Below are positions 43,188 to 51,287 of a DNA stretch of 64,000 nt, in pieces. The notes beneath the pieces were generated by a model, which was not told the DNA's origin, ran no database searches, and was given only the letters and a program-made list of their open reading frames with translations. The translations under genes and the position numbers were made by a program. This DNA comes from JAWLHU01 sp041690255 (lineage in GTDB: Bacteria; Bacillota; Sulfobacillia; Symbiobacteriales; Symbiobacteriaceae), in the NCBI GenBank assembly GCA_041690255.1, contig JAWLHU010000013.1, forward strand, positions 1-64,000, written 5' to 3'. How positions within the stretch are numbered: the stretch's first letter is position 1; each line of letters opens with the position of its first letter.

Positions 43188-44065
43188 GACTTCTTGTCCT
43201 CCTCCCCGTCCTTGGTACCGGTCTCGGTGTTGACCACCTGGTCGGGCCGCACCTCGGTTGCCTCCTTGCCGGAAGCCTCCGAAGCCTTGACGACCGGGGG
43301 CTTTGCCGGGCCCGCTTCCGCCGAGACGTTCGCCGGGTTGGCGTTGACAGGCGGGGTCTGGGTCGGCGTCTCCTTGGTCACAGCGGGAGCGGCGGGAGCC
43401 TTGGCCTCGCTGGGGGCCTCGGCCGGCTTGGGCTCCTCCTTCTTCTGGAACTGCGGCTTCAGCTCGGGCTGATAGCCCTTGCCCAACGGCGCACGTCCCA
43501 GGAAGCCGTTCACGTCCTGAATATCCTCTTCGGTCGCACCGGTCAGTTCATGGAAGACCCACGGCGGGGTGGCGTTCTTCTTCGCCTTCGGCCCCGGCTG
43601 CTCGGCGGAGGAGTACTTCAGACCCATGCGGAGCAGGTCCTCGAACTCGTAGACGAGGTTCTCCGGATCGACCTTGCAGAGTTCGTAGTCATAGCCCATG
43701 ACCAGCGAATCGAAGGGACAGGCCTCGATGCAGTAGTTGCAGAGCATGCAGCGGGACATGTCAATTGCGTAGCGGTCAGCGACCTTCTTCTTGGTGACCG
43801 GGTCCTGGTGCCACTCCAGCGTGATCACGTTGACGGGGCAAGCCTCGACGCACATGCCGCAAGAGGTGCACTTGTACTCACCAGTCATCAGATCGGTCTT
43901 CTGAAGGGGAATGCCCCGGAACCAGGCCGGAACATCGTCGTATACGTCGGGGTAAAAGACGGTGATCGCAGGGCGGAAGGCCATCTCCCGGAATGTGATG
44001 TTCAGACCGGTGACGAAGGACTTCCCTGCGCGCCACGCCTCCCCAATGAAGCTGGTAACGCCCAT
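43184..44065 (-). CDS. nuoI: NADH-quinone oxidoreductase subunit I with long C-terminal tail
   Basis: 293 residues; usual length is 140-180. Two [4Fe-4S] ferredoxin motifs (Cys66, 69, 72, 76 and Cys106, 109, 112, 116) carry clusters N6a and N6b, which pass electrons to NuoB. After about residue 200 comes a low-complexity tail rich in Pro, Ala, Glu, Lys and Thr, with no cysteines. In an 11-subunit complex without NuoEFG this exposed end is where an electron donor would bind, so the tail may hold a partner; this is an inference. Confidence 0.95.
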   Translation of the reverse strand: MGVTSFIGEAWRAGKSFVTGLNITFREMAFRPAITVFYPDVYDDVPAWFRGIPLQKTDLMTGEYKCTSCGMCVEACPVNVITLEWHQDPVTKKKVADRYAIDMSRCMLCNYCIEACPFDSLVMGYDYELCKVDPENLVYEFEDLLRMGLKYSSAEQPGPKAKKNATPPWVFHELTGATEEDIQDVNGFLGRAPLGKGYQPELKPQFQKKEEPKPAEAPSEAKAPAAPAVTKETPTQTPPVNANPANVSAEAGPAKPPVVKASEASGKEATEVRPDQVVNTETGTKDGEEDKKS

Positions 44066-44084
44066 CTGGGCTTACACCTCCCTA

Positions 44085-45269
44085 CTAGAGCCACCATCCA
44101 AGTAGCCGGATCGTAAAGGACCCGAGGGTCAGGGGGAGTCCGTCGTAGGCCAGAGCGACATAGCGAAGCATGCCGGTCAGGAAGATGTTGAACAGCGAGA
44201 CAGGCAGGAGGAACTTCCAGCCAAGGTCCATCAACTGGTCGATACGGACACGCGGGAGGGTCCAGCGGATCCACATGGCCAGGAAGACGAATACGTAGGT
44301 CTTCAGGGCGAACCACATGAAGCCGAAGAGCCAGTTCCAGACCGTGCTCCCCATCATCATCAGGCCCCAATCACCAATGGCCGTACCGACACCGTTGGTG
44401 AAGTAACCGAAGCCGTTAATGATGTTGCCGAGACCCGAAGCGATCTGACCCAGGGTCGGCCCGCTCCAACCACCCAGGAAAAGCGTGGCCGCAATCGCTG
44501 ACCAGCCCGCCAGGTGAATGTATTCAGTCAGAGCGAAGACCGCCCAGCGGAAGCCCGAGTACTCGGTGTGGTAACCGGAGACCAGCTCGGACTCGGCTTC
44601 CGCCAGGTCGAACGGCGCCCGGTTCAGCTCGGCAAGCGAGGCGATCAGGTAGACGACAAAGCCGATGATCTGCGGGAAGAGGTACCAGCCGAAGAACCCA
44701 CGCTCCTGCTGCATCAGCACGATATCCGAGAGCCGAAGGCTGCCAGCCATCATGACGACACCGATGATCGACATGACCAGGGTGACCTCGTAGGAGATCA
44801 TCTGGGCAGCGCCGCGCATGGCGCCGAGGAGCGAGTACTTGTTGTTGGAGCCCCAACCCGACATGAAGATGGCGATGACATCGTAGCCGGTAATGGCGGC
44901 GATGAAGATGATGCCGATCTCCATGTTAGTGGCGACCGCGCCAGGAGCGAACGGAACGATCAGCCAGATCAGGTTGGCGGACAGGTAGGCAATGAACGGC
45001 GCCAGAATGAAGAGCCACCGGTCGACGTTGCGCGGCTCGATGTACTCCTTGACGAAGAGCTTCAGGAGGTCAGCGAGCGGCTGGATCCAGCCGTGCAAAC
45101 CCGCACGCCAGGGGCCGACACGGTTCTGCATCCAGGCGGAGACCTTGCGCTCCAGCATAAGTGCGACAAAGAAGTTGACGAGGCCCCAGAGCAAGATCAG
45201 CGTGCCCTTGCCGAAGCCGAGCAGCCAGACCTGAAGCGTGGGCGGAATTGAGTTCCACAGGTCAGCCAT
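44085..45269 (-). CDS. nuoH: NADH-quinone oxidoreductase subunit H
   Basis: 394 residues, eight or nine membrane helices. Conserved features: ERKVSAWMQNRVGPWRAG and the quinone-chamber loop AELNRAPFDLAEAESELVSGYHTEYSG. It connects the membrane arm with the NuoB/D/I part. It lies two bases after nuoD. Confidence 0.97.
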   Translation of the reverse strand: MADLWNSIPPTLQVWLLGFGKGTLILLWGLVNFFVALMLERKVSAWMQNRVGPWRAGLHGWIQPLADLLKLFVKEYIEPRNVDRWLFILAPFIAYLSANLIWLIVPFAPGAVATNMEIGIIFIAAITGYDVIAIFMSGWGSNNKYSLLGAMRGAAQMISYEVTLVMSIIGVVMMAGSLRLSDIVLMQQERGFFGWYLFPQIIGFVVYLIASLAELNRAPFDLAEAESELVSGYHTEYSGFRWAVFALTEYIHLAGWSAIAATLFLGGWSGPTLGQIASGLGNIINGFGYFTNGVGTAIGDWGLMMMGSTVWNWLFGFMWFALKTYVFVFLAMWIRWTLPRVRIDQLMDLGWKFLLPVSLFNIFLTGMLRYVALAYDGLPLTLGSFTIRLLGWWL

Positions 45270-45271
45270 GG

Positions 45272-46417
45272 CTACCGGTCCACCTCCCCGAGCACAATGT
45301 CAATAGAGCCGAGAATGGCGATGACGTCTGCAACCTTATGCCCCGGGGTCAGATGCGGCATCAACTGGAGATGGGTGAAGGCCGGCGAGCGCCACTTCAC
45401 CTTGTAGGGGTTCGGGCTACCGTCCGAGATGAGGTAGACGGAGACCTCGCCACGAGCGCCCTCCACCCGGTGATAGACCTCACCCTTCGGTGGCTTCAAG
45501 ATGCGCGGTACCTTCCCCATGATCTCGCCCGGGTTCTCGGCGAGCCAGGCCAGCGCCTGCTTGACAATGCGCGAGGACTGCCGCATCTCCTCCTGGCGAA
45601 CCCACCAGCGATCGAAGCAGTCACCGTTCTTGCCAACAGGGACATCAAACTCGAACCGATCATAGATCGAGTAAGGCAGATTCTTACGCAGGTCCCACTT
45701 CACACCAGAGCCGCGGATAACCGCACCCGAAGCAGAGTATGCAACAGCGTCCTCCGGCTTCAGGACACCCACGCCCTGGGTACGCCACTGGAAGATCCGG
45801 TTGCCCGTCACCAGTGCGTCCCACTGCGGCCAGACGTAGGAGTCAAAATAGTTAATGAAGCCCCAGATTGTTTTGTCAGCCTTGTCCTCACCGTCGTTCG
45901 GCGTGCCGATGATCCCCTCAGGGAGATCGTTGCGCAGACCACCGATACGGAAGTAGTTGTAGAGGAGGCGTCCACCGGTGATCCGCTCGAAGAGGGTGTA
46001 CATCTTCTCACGATCACGCCAGCAATAGAGGAAGGGCGTAACCGCACCCAGGTCGAGGGCCATCGAGCCCAGGGCCATGATGTGCGACGCAATTCGCTGC
46101 AGCTCGGCCACGAGCACACGGATGTACTGAGCCCGTTCCGGCACGACGATCGCTTCGCCGAAGAGCTTCTCCGACGCTTCGACGAAGGCCTGTTCGTTGA
46201 TCAGAGCTGCGAGATAGTCAGTCCGGTCGGTGAACGGGATCACCTGTGGATAGGTCTTAAACTCAGAGAGCTTCTCAAAGCACCGATGGAGATAGCCAAC
46301 ATCGGGCTCGCACCACGTTACCGTCTCGCCATCCAGCTTCACCATGAGGCGAAGCACACCGTGGGTCGACGGGTGCTGCGGGCCCATGTTCACCAATAGT
46401 TCTTTTGTCTGTTCCAC
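45272..46417 (-). CDS. nuoD: NADH-quinone oxidoreductase subunit D
   Basis: 381 residues. 49-kDa-type subunit related to the large subunit of [NiFe] hydrogenases but without the nickel-binding cysteines. Conserved: MGPQHPSTHGVLR near the N-terminus (quinone-site His), DVGYLHRCFEK, and the C-terminal DIVLGEVDR ending in the Asp-Arg typical of the family. With NuoB it forms the quinone head-group site. Confidence 0.97.
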   Translation of the reverse strand: MEQTKELLVNMGPQHPSTHGVLRLMVKLDGETVTWCEPDVGYLHRCFEKLSEFKTYPQVIPFTDRTDYLAALINEQAFVEASEKLFGEAIVVPERAQYIRVLVAELQRIASHIMALGSMALDLGAVTPFLYCWRDREKMYTLFERITGGRLLYNYFRIGGLRNDLPEGIIGTPNDGEDKADKTIWGFINYFDSYVWPQWDALVTGNRIFQWRTQGVGVLKPEDAVAYSASGAVIRGSGVKWDLRKNLPYSIYDRFEFDVPVGKNGDCFDRWWVRQEEMRQSSRIVKQALAWLAENPGEIMGKVPRILKPPKGEVYHRVEGARGEVSVYLISDGSPNPYKVKWRSPAFTHLQLMPHLTPGHKVADVIAILGSIDIVLGEVDR

Positions 46418-46438
46418 GTTTACACCTCCGCACCCGGC

Positions 46439-46909
46439 CTATTCTGCGTAGCGATGGCGCACGAGCCGTGGGCGCTTGGGCCGCTTATCGACGAAATCCT
46501 TCAGCAGCGGATGACCGCCCTGCCAGTTGTCGGGCAGGAGGATGCGCCGGTGGTTCGGATGCCCGTCAAAGCGGATCCCGTACATGTCGTAGGTCTCACG
46601 CTCGTGCCAGTTGGCACCCGGATACATGTTGGAGATGGACCAGATGCGGGCGCCCTGACGGGGCAGATCCACCTTCACATGGATGGTCTTGGTCCCGACC
46701 TCTTCCGCATCGATCCGCGAGAGCGAAGTGACAAGGGTCAGCCGGTCCTGCCAGTCAATCGCCGAAAGGATGCTGCAATACTTGAATCCTGCGTCATAGC
46801 AAGCACGGATCACCGCCTCGTACCGATCCTTCGGCACGAGTATCTCCGTGTCACCGTTGACCAGGTTGGAGAACTGGGCATCCGGGAACTTCTCCTTCAG
46901 AAAGTCCAA
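46439..46909 (-). CDS. nuoC: NADH-quinone oxidoreductase subunit C
   Basis: 156 residues, 30-kDa-type subunit. The signature ANWHERETYDMYGIRFDGHP (about 110-129) and RRILLPDNWQGGHPLLKDF is unmistakable. Separate from nuoD, i.e. not fused as in E. coli. It stands 98 bp after nuoA; I see no gene in that gap. Confidence 0.96.
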   Translation of the reverse strand: MDFLKEKFPDAQFSNLVNGDTEILVPKDRYEAVIRACYDAGFKYCSILSAIDWQDRLTLVTSLSRIDAEEVGTKTIHVKVDLPRQGARIWSISNMYPGANWHERETYDMYGIRFDGHPNHRRILLPDNWQGGHPLLKDFVDKRPKRPRLVRHRYAE

Positions 46910-47007
46910 GCGGACTCACCCCCTGGTGAACTACCTACAGTGAAGCATGGAGCGAAGGCTCTGCAACGCCCGAAAACCCCGACCGGTACCCGGACAGGGT
47001 TAGGGAA

Positions 47008-47367
47008 TTACACCCAGTGGAGAACGCCCTTTTTATAGGCGTAGAAGAGACCCGTACCGAGCACGTCGAGGAAAAGAAGCATAACGATGAGACCGCCAAT
47101 GCCGAGCTGGTCAAAGACAACCGCCCAGGGATAGAGGAAAATCGCTTCCATGTCGAAGACGAAGAAGGTGAGGGCGAAGACGTAGTACCGGATGTTAAAG
47201 TTGACGAGAGCATCATCGAATGGCAGCTCACCGCATTCGTACGTCTCCAACTTTTCACCCTGAAGCGGGTTCTTCGGGGCCAGCAACGAGACGATGAGGT
47301 AGTTGCCCAGGACGAAACCGATCGCAACGATCGCTGTCGCCACTAGATCCACATAGGAGTAGCCCAC
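47008..47367 (-). CDS. nuoA: NADH-quinone oxidoreductase subunit A
   Basis: 119 residues from the GTG at 47367 (AAAGGAG ten bases upstream); the longer frame to 47424 begins inside the promoter-leader region. Three membrane helices with the conserved loop YECGELPFDDALVNFNIRYY, which lies at the quinone chamber. First gene of the ten-gene nuoA-N operon, with its own promoter. Confidence 0.94.
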   Translation of the reverse strand: MGYSYVDLVATAIVAIGFVLGNYLIVSLLAPKNPLQGEKLETYECGELPFDDALVNFNIRYYVFALTFFVFDMEAIFLYPWAVVFDQLGIGGLIVMLLFLDVLGTGLFYAYKKGVLHWV

Positions 47368-47426
47368 CAGTTCGTATCTCCTTTCCTGTGGGGCACGGCC
47401 TCCGGAGCCCGGAAAGCACCCCACCC

Positions 47427-47455
47427 ATTATACCGTCGGCCCGAAAGAGCGTCAA
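47427..47455 (-). promoter_or_regulatory. Promoter of nuoA and the following nuo genes
   Basis: On the minus strand TTGACG (47450-47455), a 17-bp spacer and a perfect TATAAT (47427-47432). A GTGGGG/CCCCAC stem lies in the short leader just before the nuoA ribosome binding site. Confidence 0.85.
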
Positions 47456-47497
47456 CGAAGGCAGATCTGGGACACAACTCCAAGGACCACTGGCTTT

Positions 47498-47527
47498 GGC
47501 AGAAAAGGCAGGGCTGAGGCCCTGCCT
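47498..47527 (-). terminator. Terminator of nuoB
   Basis: AGGCAGGGC pairs perfectly with GCCCTGCCT around CTCA and is followed on the minus strand by TTTCTGCC. It lies ten bases past the nuoB stop and separates nuoB from the nuoA promoter. Confidence 0.85.
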
Positions 47528-47535
47528 AAGTTTTG

Positions 47536-48084
47536 CTAGCCCTTGGTAATGAGGCCCCGCTTACCGGTCTTGAGCATCTCCTGGATCTCCATGAGGCCCT
47601 GGAGCAGAGCCTCAGGCCGTGGCGGGCAGCCGGGCACATACACGTCTACCGGCACAACCTTGTGAACGCCGTCGACAACGTTGTAGGCATCCCAGTACGG
47701 GCCTCCATTGGAGGCGCAGGCACCCATGGCAATAACGAACTTCGGTTCCGCCATCTGGTCGTAGAGACGACGGACGACAACCGCCATCTTCTCGTTGACC
47801 GTACCGGCAACGATCATGAGGTCAGCCTGACGGGGGGACATACGCATCGCCTCGGAGCCAAAGCGAGCGATGTCGTACTTCGACGAGGCAGCCGCCATCA
47901 TTTCGATCGCGCAACAAGCAATGCCAAAGCCAAGCGGCCATGTGGAGTTACCATAACCCCAACCAAGAACCTTCTGCACCACCTGGGGCAACTTGCCGAC
48001 CAGGACGTTCTGGTTAGCCTCGGCATCAGAGATCACGACCGGGTCGTTCAGCCAGTCTAGCTCGTGAACCTTGTCCTCACTCAC
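47536..48084 (-). CDS. nuoB: NADH-quinone oxidoreductase subunit B
   Basis: 182 residues. PSST-type subunit holding cluster N2: the adjacent cysteine pair in GIACCAIEMM, the third in MGACASNGGPYW and the fourth in VPGCPPRPEALL. It passes electrons to quinone at the NuoD interface. The GTG start has GGGAGGTGG upstream. It stands before nuoA as a single-gene unit with its own promoter and terminator, whereas nuoB usually lies between nuoA and nuoC. Confidence 0.97.
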   Translation of the reverse strand: MSEDKVHELDWLNDPVVISDAEANQNVLVGKLPQVVQKVLGWGYGNSTWPLGFGIACCAIEMMAAASSKYDIARFGSEAMRMSPRQADLMIVAGTVNEKMAVVVRRLYDQMAEPKFVIAMGACASNGGPYWDAYNVVDGVHKVVPVDVYVPGCPPRPEALLQGLMEIQEMLKTGKRGLITKG

Positions 48085-48158
48085 TTCGTTCCACCTCCCT
48101 GTACTGATCTAGTCTATAAGCGCTAGGCTTTGAACCCTAGGTCACAATGCCACTACCC

Positions 48159-48188
48159 ATTATACTGTCCGGTTTCTTGACCAGTCAA
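48159..48188 (-). promoter_or_regulatory. Promoter of nuoB
   Basis: On the minus strand TTGACT (48183-48188), an 18-bp spacer and a perfect TATAAT (48159-48164). The leader of about 65 bases contains a small CTAGG/CCTAG stem. Confidence 0.85.
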
Positions 48189-48381
48189 CGACGAGCACCC
48201 TGCGCTGCCTTAACCGGAGGCCAATCCAGAATGAAAAGGCGTTATCCTTTGGATGCATCTTTATAATGTAACACCCCCTGAAGGCGGATGCCTATGTGCC
48301 GCAACGTTCCGGTGCGAAAGAGAGGAAAAAAACCTTACTTACCCGAAATCTTTTGGCACGTATCTTGTATGGGGGCGGGGG

Positions 48382-50289
48382 ATGCCGATGCCGCTGCAGC
48401 GAGCCCAGTGGGAGACCCTTCGCGTGGTGTGTGACACGCTGTTGCCTGGATCCAGTCCGGACTTGCCGGTTCAGATGGTTGAAGTGCTCAATACTTCCGA
48501 GGATCCCCGGGATATCCAGCAATTCCGCCAAGCCTTGCAGTTGCTTGACTCGCCGATCGCGGGGTTGCTCCTTAATGGCAGAGGGGGGCGGTTCAGCCAA
48601 CTCTCCCGGGCCGAGCGGGAGTCGGTCTTGCGCCGCTGGGCCACCCACCCGCTCCCCCAACTGCGACAAGCGTTTCAGGCCTTCAAGCGACTGGCGGGCT
48701 TCCTTTCGCTTGCGACGCCGGACAGCCCTCTCTGGGCACCCCTTGGGTACAGCGGTACGGACTCGCGGGTACCGGGCCACGCCGCCCTCCAGGTTGAGCC
48801 CCTGTCAGAGGGCGAGACAGCTCTGGAAGCTGACGCCATAGTGATTGGTTCAGGTGCCGGGGGTGGAGTGGCGGCGGCGGAGTTGGCCCGGCGTGGCCTG
48901 CGTGTGATCGTATTAGAGAAGGGCGGTCACTACCCGGAGCCAGAGCTTGGCGGCGGTGAACTCCAGGGCATGCAGAAGCTCTACCTGGACCGAGGGATGA
49001 CCGCCACGCGAGACCTGTCAGTGCCAATACTGGCAGGGTCGGCTGTCGGTGGTGGGACCCTGATCAACTGGACAGCTTGCGTCGTCCCTCCCGACTGGCT
49101 TCTGGCCGAATGGGAGCAGGAGCATGGCCTGACTGGGCTGACCAGCGGGGCCTTTCAGGAATGCCTCACCGAAGTCTTGAACCGGCTCAACGTTAACAGC
49201 GAGATGTCCTCTTCTGATCCGAACTCCAGCGCCGGACGACTTCTGGCTGGGTGCGAAACCCTCGGGTACCAGGCGGCGGAGCTACCCCGCAATGTGACTC
49301 ACTGCGGACGGGACTGCGGGTTCTGCGTCTACGGATGCCGCACGGGATCGAAGCAGTCGACTGCACGCACCTTCCTCGCCGATGCAGTGCAACACGGTGC
49401 CCGCGTGATCCCGGAGGCAGCGGTACAGCAGGTGCTTGTCCAACGCGGTCACGCCGTAGGCGTCTCCGCAACGGTTGGTGGACGGCGGGTCATCGTGCGA
49501 GCGCCTCGGGTAATCATGGCCGCCGGTGCCCTGAACAGCCCCGCCATCCTTCTTCAAAGCGGCCTGGAGCACCCGAACCTGGGCCGGAACCTACACCTCC
49601 ACCCCGTGGCAGCGGTCTCAGGGATCTATCCGGAGTTGATCCACCCCTGGGAGGGGCGTCTTCTCCCGGCCTACAGCCGGCAGTTTGCCCGGCGTGACGG
49701 CAATTACGGCTTCTTGCTGGAGGTCGCTCCGGCGCACCCCGGGCTGGCCGTGTTGAACTCCCCTTGGGGAAGTGGCGAGCAGTACCTGAGTGACGCCACG
49801 CAGATCAACCACGCCGCCTTCTTCATTGCGCTGGTTCGGGACAGGGGGAGCGGTCGGGTGACTGTGGACCGCGGGGGGCGACGTCGGATTGACTACCGCC
49901 TCTCCGAGTATGACCGTTCCCATCTGCTCATGGGCCAGGCCGAGTTGATCAAGATTCACGGAGCCGCCGGGGCGACCCGAATTAGCACGTTACACGCCCA
50001 TCTGAACCAGTGGGGGTCGGGGGGGAGCGAGAGCCTTGAGGCGTTCACCGCCCGCTCCATGGGATTGGCTGCTGGTCCGAACCAGTTGCCGGTCCTGTGC
50101 GCCCATCAGATGGGAACCTGCCGAATGGGCAGAAATGCCAAGGAGGCTGTCGCCGATCCCACGGGCGCTGTGTTCGGAGTGAAAGGAGTCTACGTAGCTG
50201 ACACCAGCGCCTTTCCGGCCGCAAGCGGCGTCAATCCGATGATCACGGCTATGACCCTCGCCCTCTGGGTGGCCAAACAGATTGCCTGA
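48382..50289 (+). CDS. GMC-family FAD-dependent oxidoreductase, long-chain alcohol oxidase type
   Basis: About 635 residues from the ATG at 48382, or 633 from the next ATG; the frame is open upstream to 48253 but that part looks non-coding. An N-terminal helical region of about 140 residues (with LSRAERESVLRRWA) is typical of fatty-alcohol-oxidase-like members. Then the FAD-binding AIVIGSGAGGGVAAAELARR, the cysteine-containing NVTHCGRDCGFCVYGC stretch and the C-terminal catalytic region HQMGTCRMG...GVNPMITAMTLA. It oxidises alcohols, with an unknown acceptor. Single-gene unit. Confidence 0.88.
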   Translation: MPMPLQRAQWETLRVVCDTLLPGSSPDLPVQMVEVLNTSEDPRDIQQFRQALQLLDSPIAGLLLNGRGGRFSQLSRAERESVLRRWATHPLPQLRQAFQAFKRLAGFLSLATPDSPLWAPLGYSGTDSRVPGHAALQVEPLSEGETALEADAIVIGSGAGGGVAAAELARRGLRVIVLEKGGHYPEPELGGGELQGMQKLYLDRGMTATRDLSVPILAGSAVGGGTLINWTACVVPPDWLLAEWEQEHGLTGLTSGAFQECLTEVLNRLNVNSEMSSSDPNSSAGRLLAGCETLGYQAAELPRNVTHCGRDCGFCVYGCRTGSKQSTARTFLADAVQHGARVIPEAAVQQVLVQRGHAVGVSATVGGRRVIVRAPRVIMAAGALNSPAILLQSGLEHPNLGRNLHLHPVAAVSGIYPELIHPWEGRLLPAYSRQFARRDGNYGFLLEVAPAHPGLAVLNSPWGSGEQYLSDATQINHAAFFIALVRDRGSGRVTVDRGGRRRIDYRLSEYDRSHLLMGQAELIKIHGAAGATRISTLHAHLNQWGSGGSESLEAFTARSMGLAAGPNQLPVLCAHQMGTCRMGRNAKEAVADPTGAVFGVKGVYVADTSAFPAASGVNPMITAMTLALWVAKQIA

Positions 50290-50302
50290 CCCCAAAAGAT
50301 GA

Positions 50303-50326
50303 GGCGCCGGCGTACCTGCCGGCGCC
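50303..50326. terminator. Bidirectional terminator
   Basis: GGCGCCGGC pairs with GCCGGCGCC around GTACCT, followed on the plus strand by CTCTCTTGTTTTC and on the minus strand by TCATCTTTTGG. It separates the GMC gene from the convergent HAD gene. Confidence 0.85.
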
Positions 50327-50344
50327 CTCTCTTGTTTTCTCGGA

Positions 50345-51067
50345 CTAGTCAGACTGGGCCCCCATTCGCCCTAAGCGGTCCAGGAAGTTACCCAGGGTCC
50401 CTGAGTTCTCCGGGGAGAGTGTCGATCCCCGGCGGTCAATGAGGAAGTCGGTGACGAAAAAAGTCTGCATGCCTAGAGCGCCGGCCACGCCATCCTCCTG
50501 CACATCGTTACCGACCATCATACACTCCTCCGGGTCTCGGCCAATGCGCCTGAGCACCTCCTGGTAGTAGGCGGGCTGCGGCTTGCAGGCGTGCATCTCC
50601 TCGTAGGTGGTGACGAGCCGCCAGGGCATGTCGTCTACCTCAACCCAGCGCATCCGTTCCTCAATAGCCATCCTCGGGAAGAGCGGATTGGTGGCCAGGA
50701 CGATCTCGAAGCCTCTGTCTATAGCTGTCTGAACGACTTTGCGCGCGAGACCGGGCACGCCAGGACAGGCAGCCTTCAGGCTGGGGAACTTGTTCGTGTA
50801 GAAGGCATCGAAGAAGGGCATGAGTTCCTCCTCCGTCCTCCCCACCTTCGGGAAGAAGTCCCGGGCAAAGACCATGGCGTTTGTCGACTCCGGATCGGTG
50901 TTGCGAACCATCTCGTAAGTAGAAGCCATGATCTGCTGGGCAAGTTGCGCAGGGGGAACCAAGTGGCTGACGTGGCCGGCCAGCGCCTTCATGTAGTGGC
51001 GCACAAACTCATCCGTGTTGATGGGAAGCAACGTACCGTCCAGGTCAAAGAGGATCGTCTTGAGCAT
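50345..51067 (-). CDS. HAD-superfamily hydrolase
   Basis: 240 residues from the ATG at 51067 (GAGGGGTG upstream). Motif I FDLDGTLLPINTDEF, motif II LATNP, the motif III lysine in HACKPQPAYY and motif IV VGNDVQEDGVAG: all four catalytic motifs are present, with a helical cap of the subfamily IA type. It removes phosphate from a small molecule that cannot be named. A frame reaching 51301 is open but would cover the promoter region of the divergent gene. Confidence 0.88.
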   Translation of the reverse strand: MLKTILFDLDGTLLPINTDEFVRHYMKALAGHVSHLVPPAQLAQQIMASTYEMVRNTDPESTNAMVFARDFFPKVGRTEEELMPFFDAFYTNKFPSLKAACPGVPGLARKVVQTAIDRGFEIVLATNPLFPRMAIEERMRWVEVDDMPWRLVTTYEEMHACKPQPAYYQEVLRRIGRDPEECMMVGNDVQEDGVAGALGMQTFFVTDFLIDRRGSTLSPENSGTLGNFLDRLGRMGAQSD

Positions 51068-51112
51068 GATACACCCCTCGTGAGCGTTTTGATACCTATT
51101 GGGCACGTAGGA

Positions 51113-51175
51113 GTCGATTCCCTTCCCCATGAATCGACGGCATTCTGTTCTGTCTGATGTCGATTCTTTGTCGAC
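51113..51175. promoter_or_regulatory. Repeated GTCGATTC operator-like motif
   Basis: Three exact copies of GTCGATTC: forward at 51113-51120, inverted at 51131-51138 (making an 8-bp inverted repeat with a 10-bp gap) and forward at 51159-51166, followed by GTCGAC at 51170. All lie just upstream of the predicted -35 of the TPR gene, in the gap between divergent genes. Confidence 0.55.
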
Positions 51176-51184
51176 AAGTTTTTC

Positions 51185-51213
51185 TTGAATTCCCAGTATG
51201 TCCCTGATAACAT
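51185..51213 (+). promoter_or_regulatory. Promoter of the TPR gene
   Basis: TTGAAT (51185-51190), a 17-bp spacer and TAACAT (51208-51213). The leader is about 68 bases. Confidence 0.55.
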
Positions 51214-51287
51214 CTTGGTAGACCTGATCAACCGGAAGGTCAGGGGACCATCGCTGGATACGGGACCAATCTAGGGGGGAATGCTCG

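Noticed and set aside
48354..48369. A sigma-54-like promoter TGGCACG-TATC-TTGTA before the GMC gene
   Set aside because: The -12 element lacks the GC dinucleotide and the start of transcription would fall on the start codon, leaving no leader; no sigma-54 activator gene is nearby.
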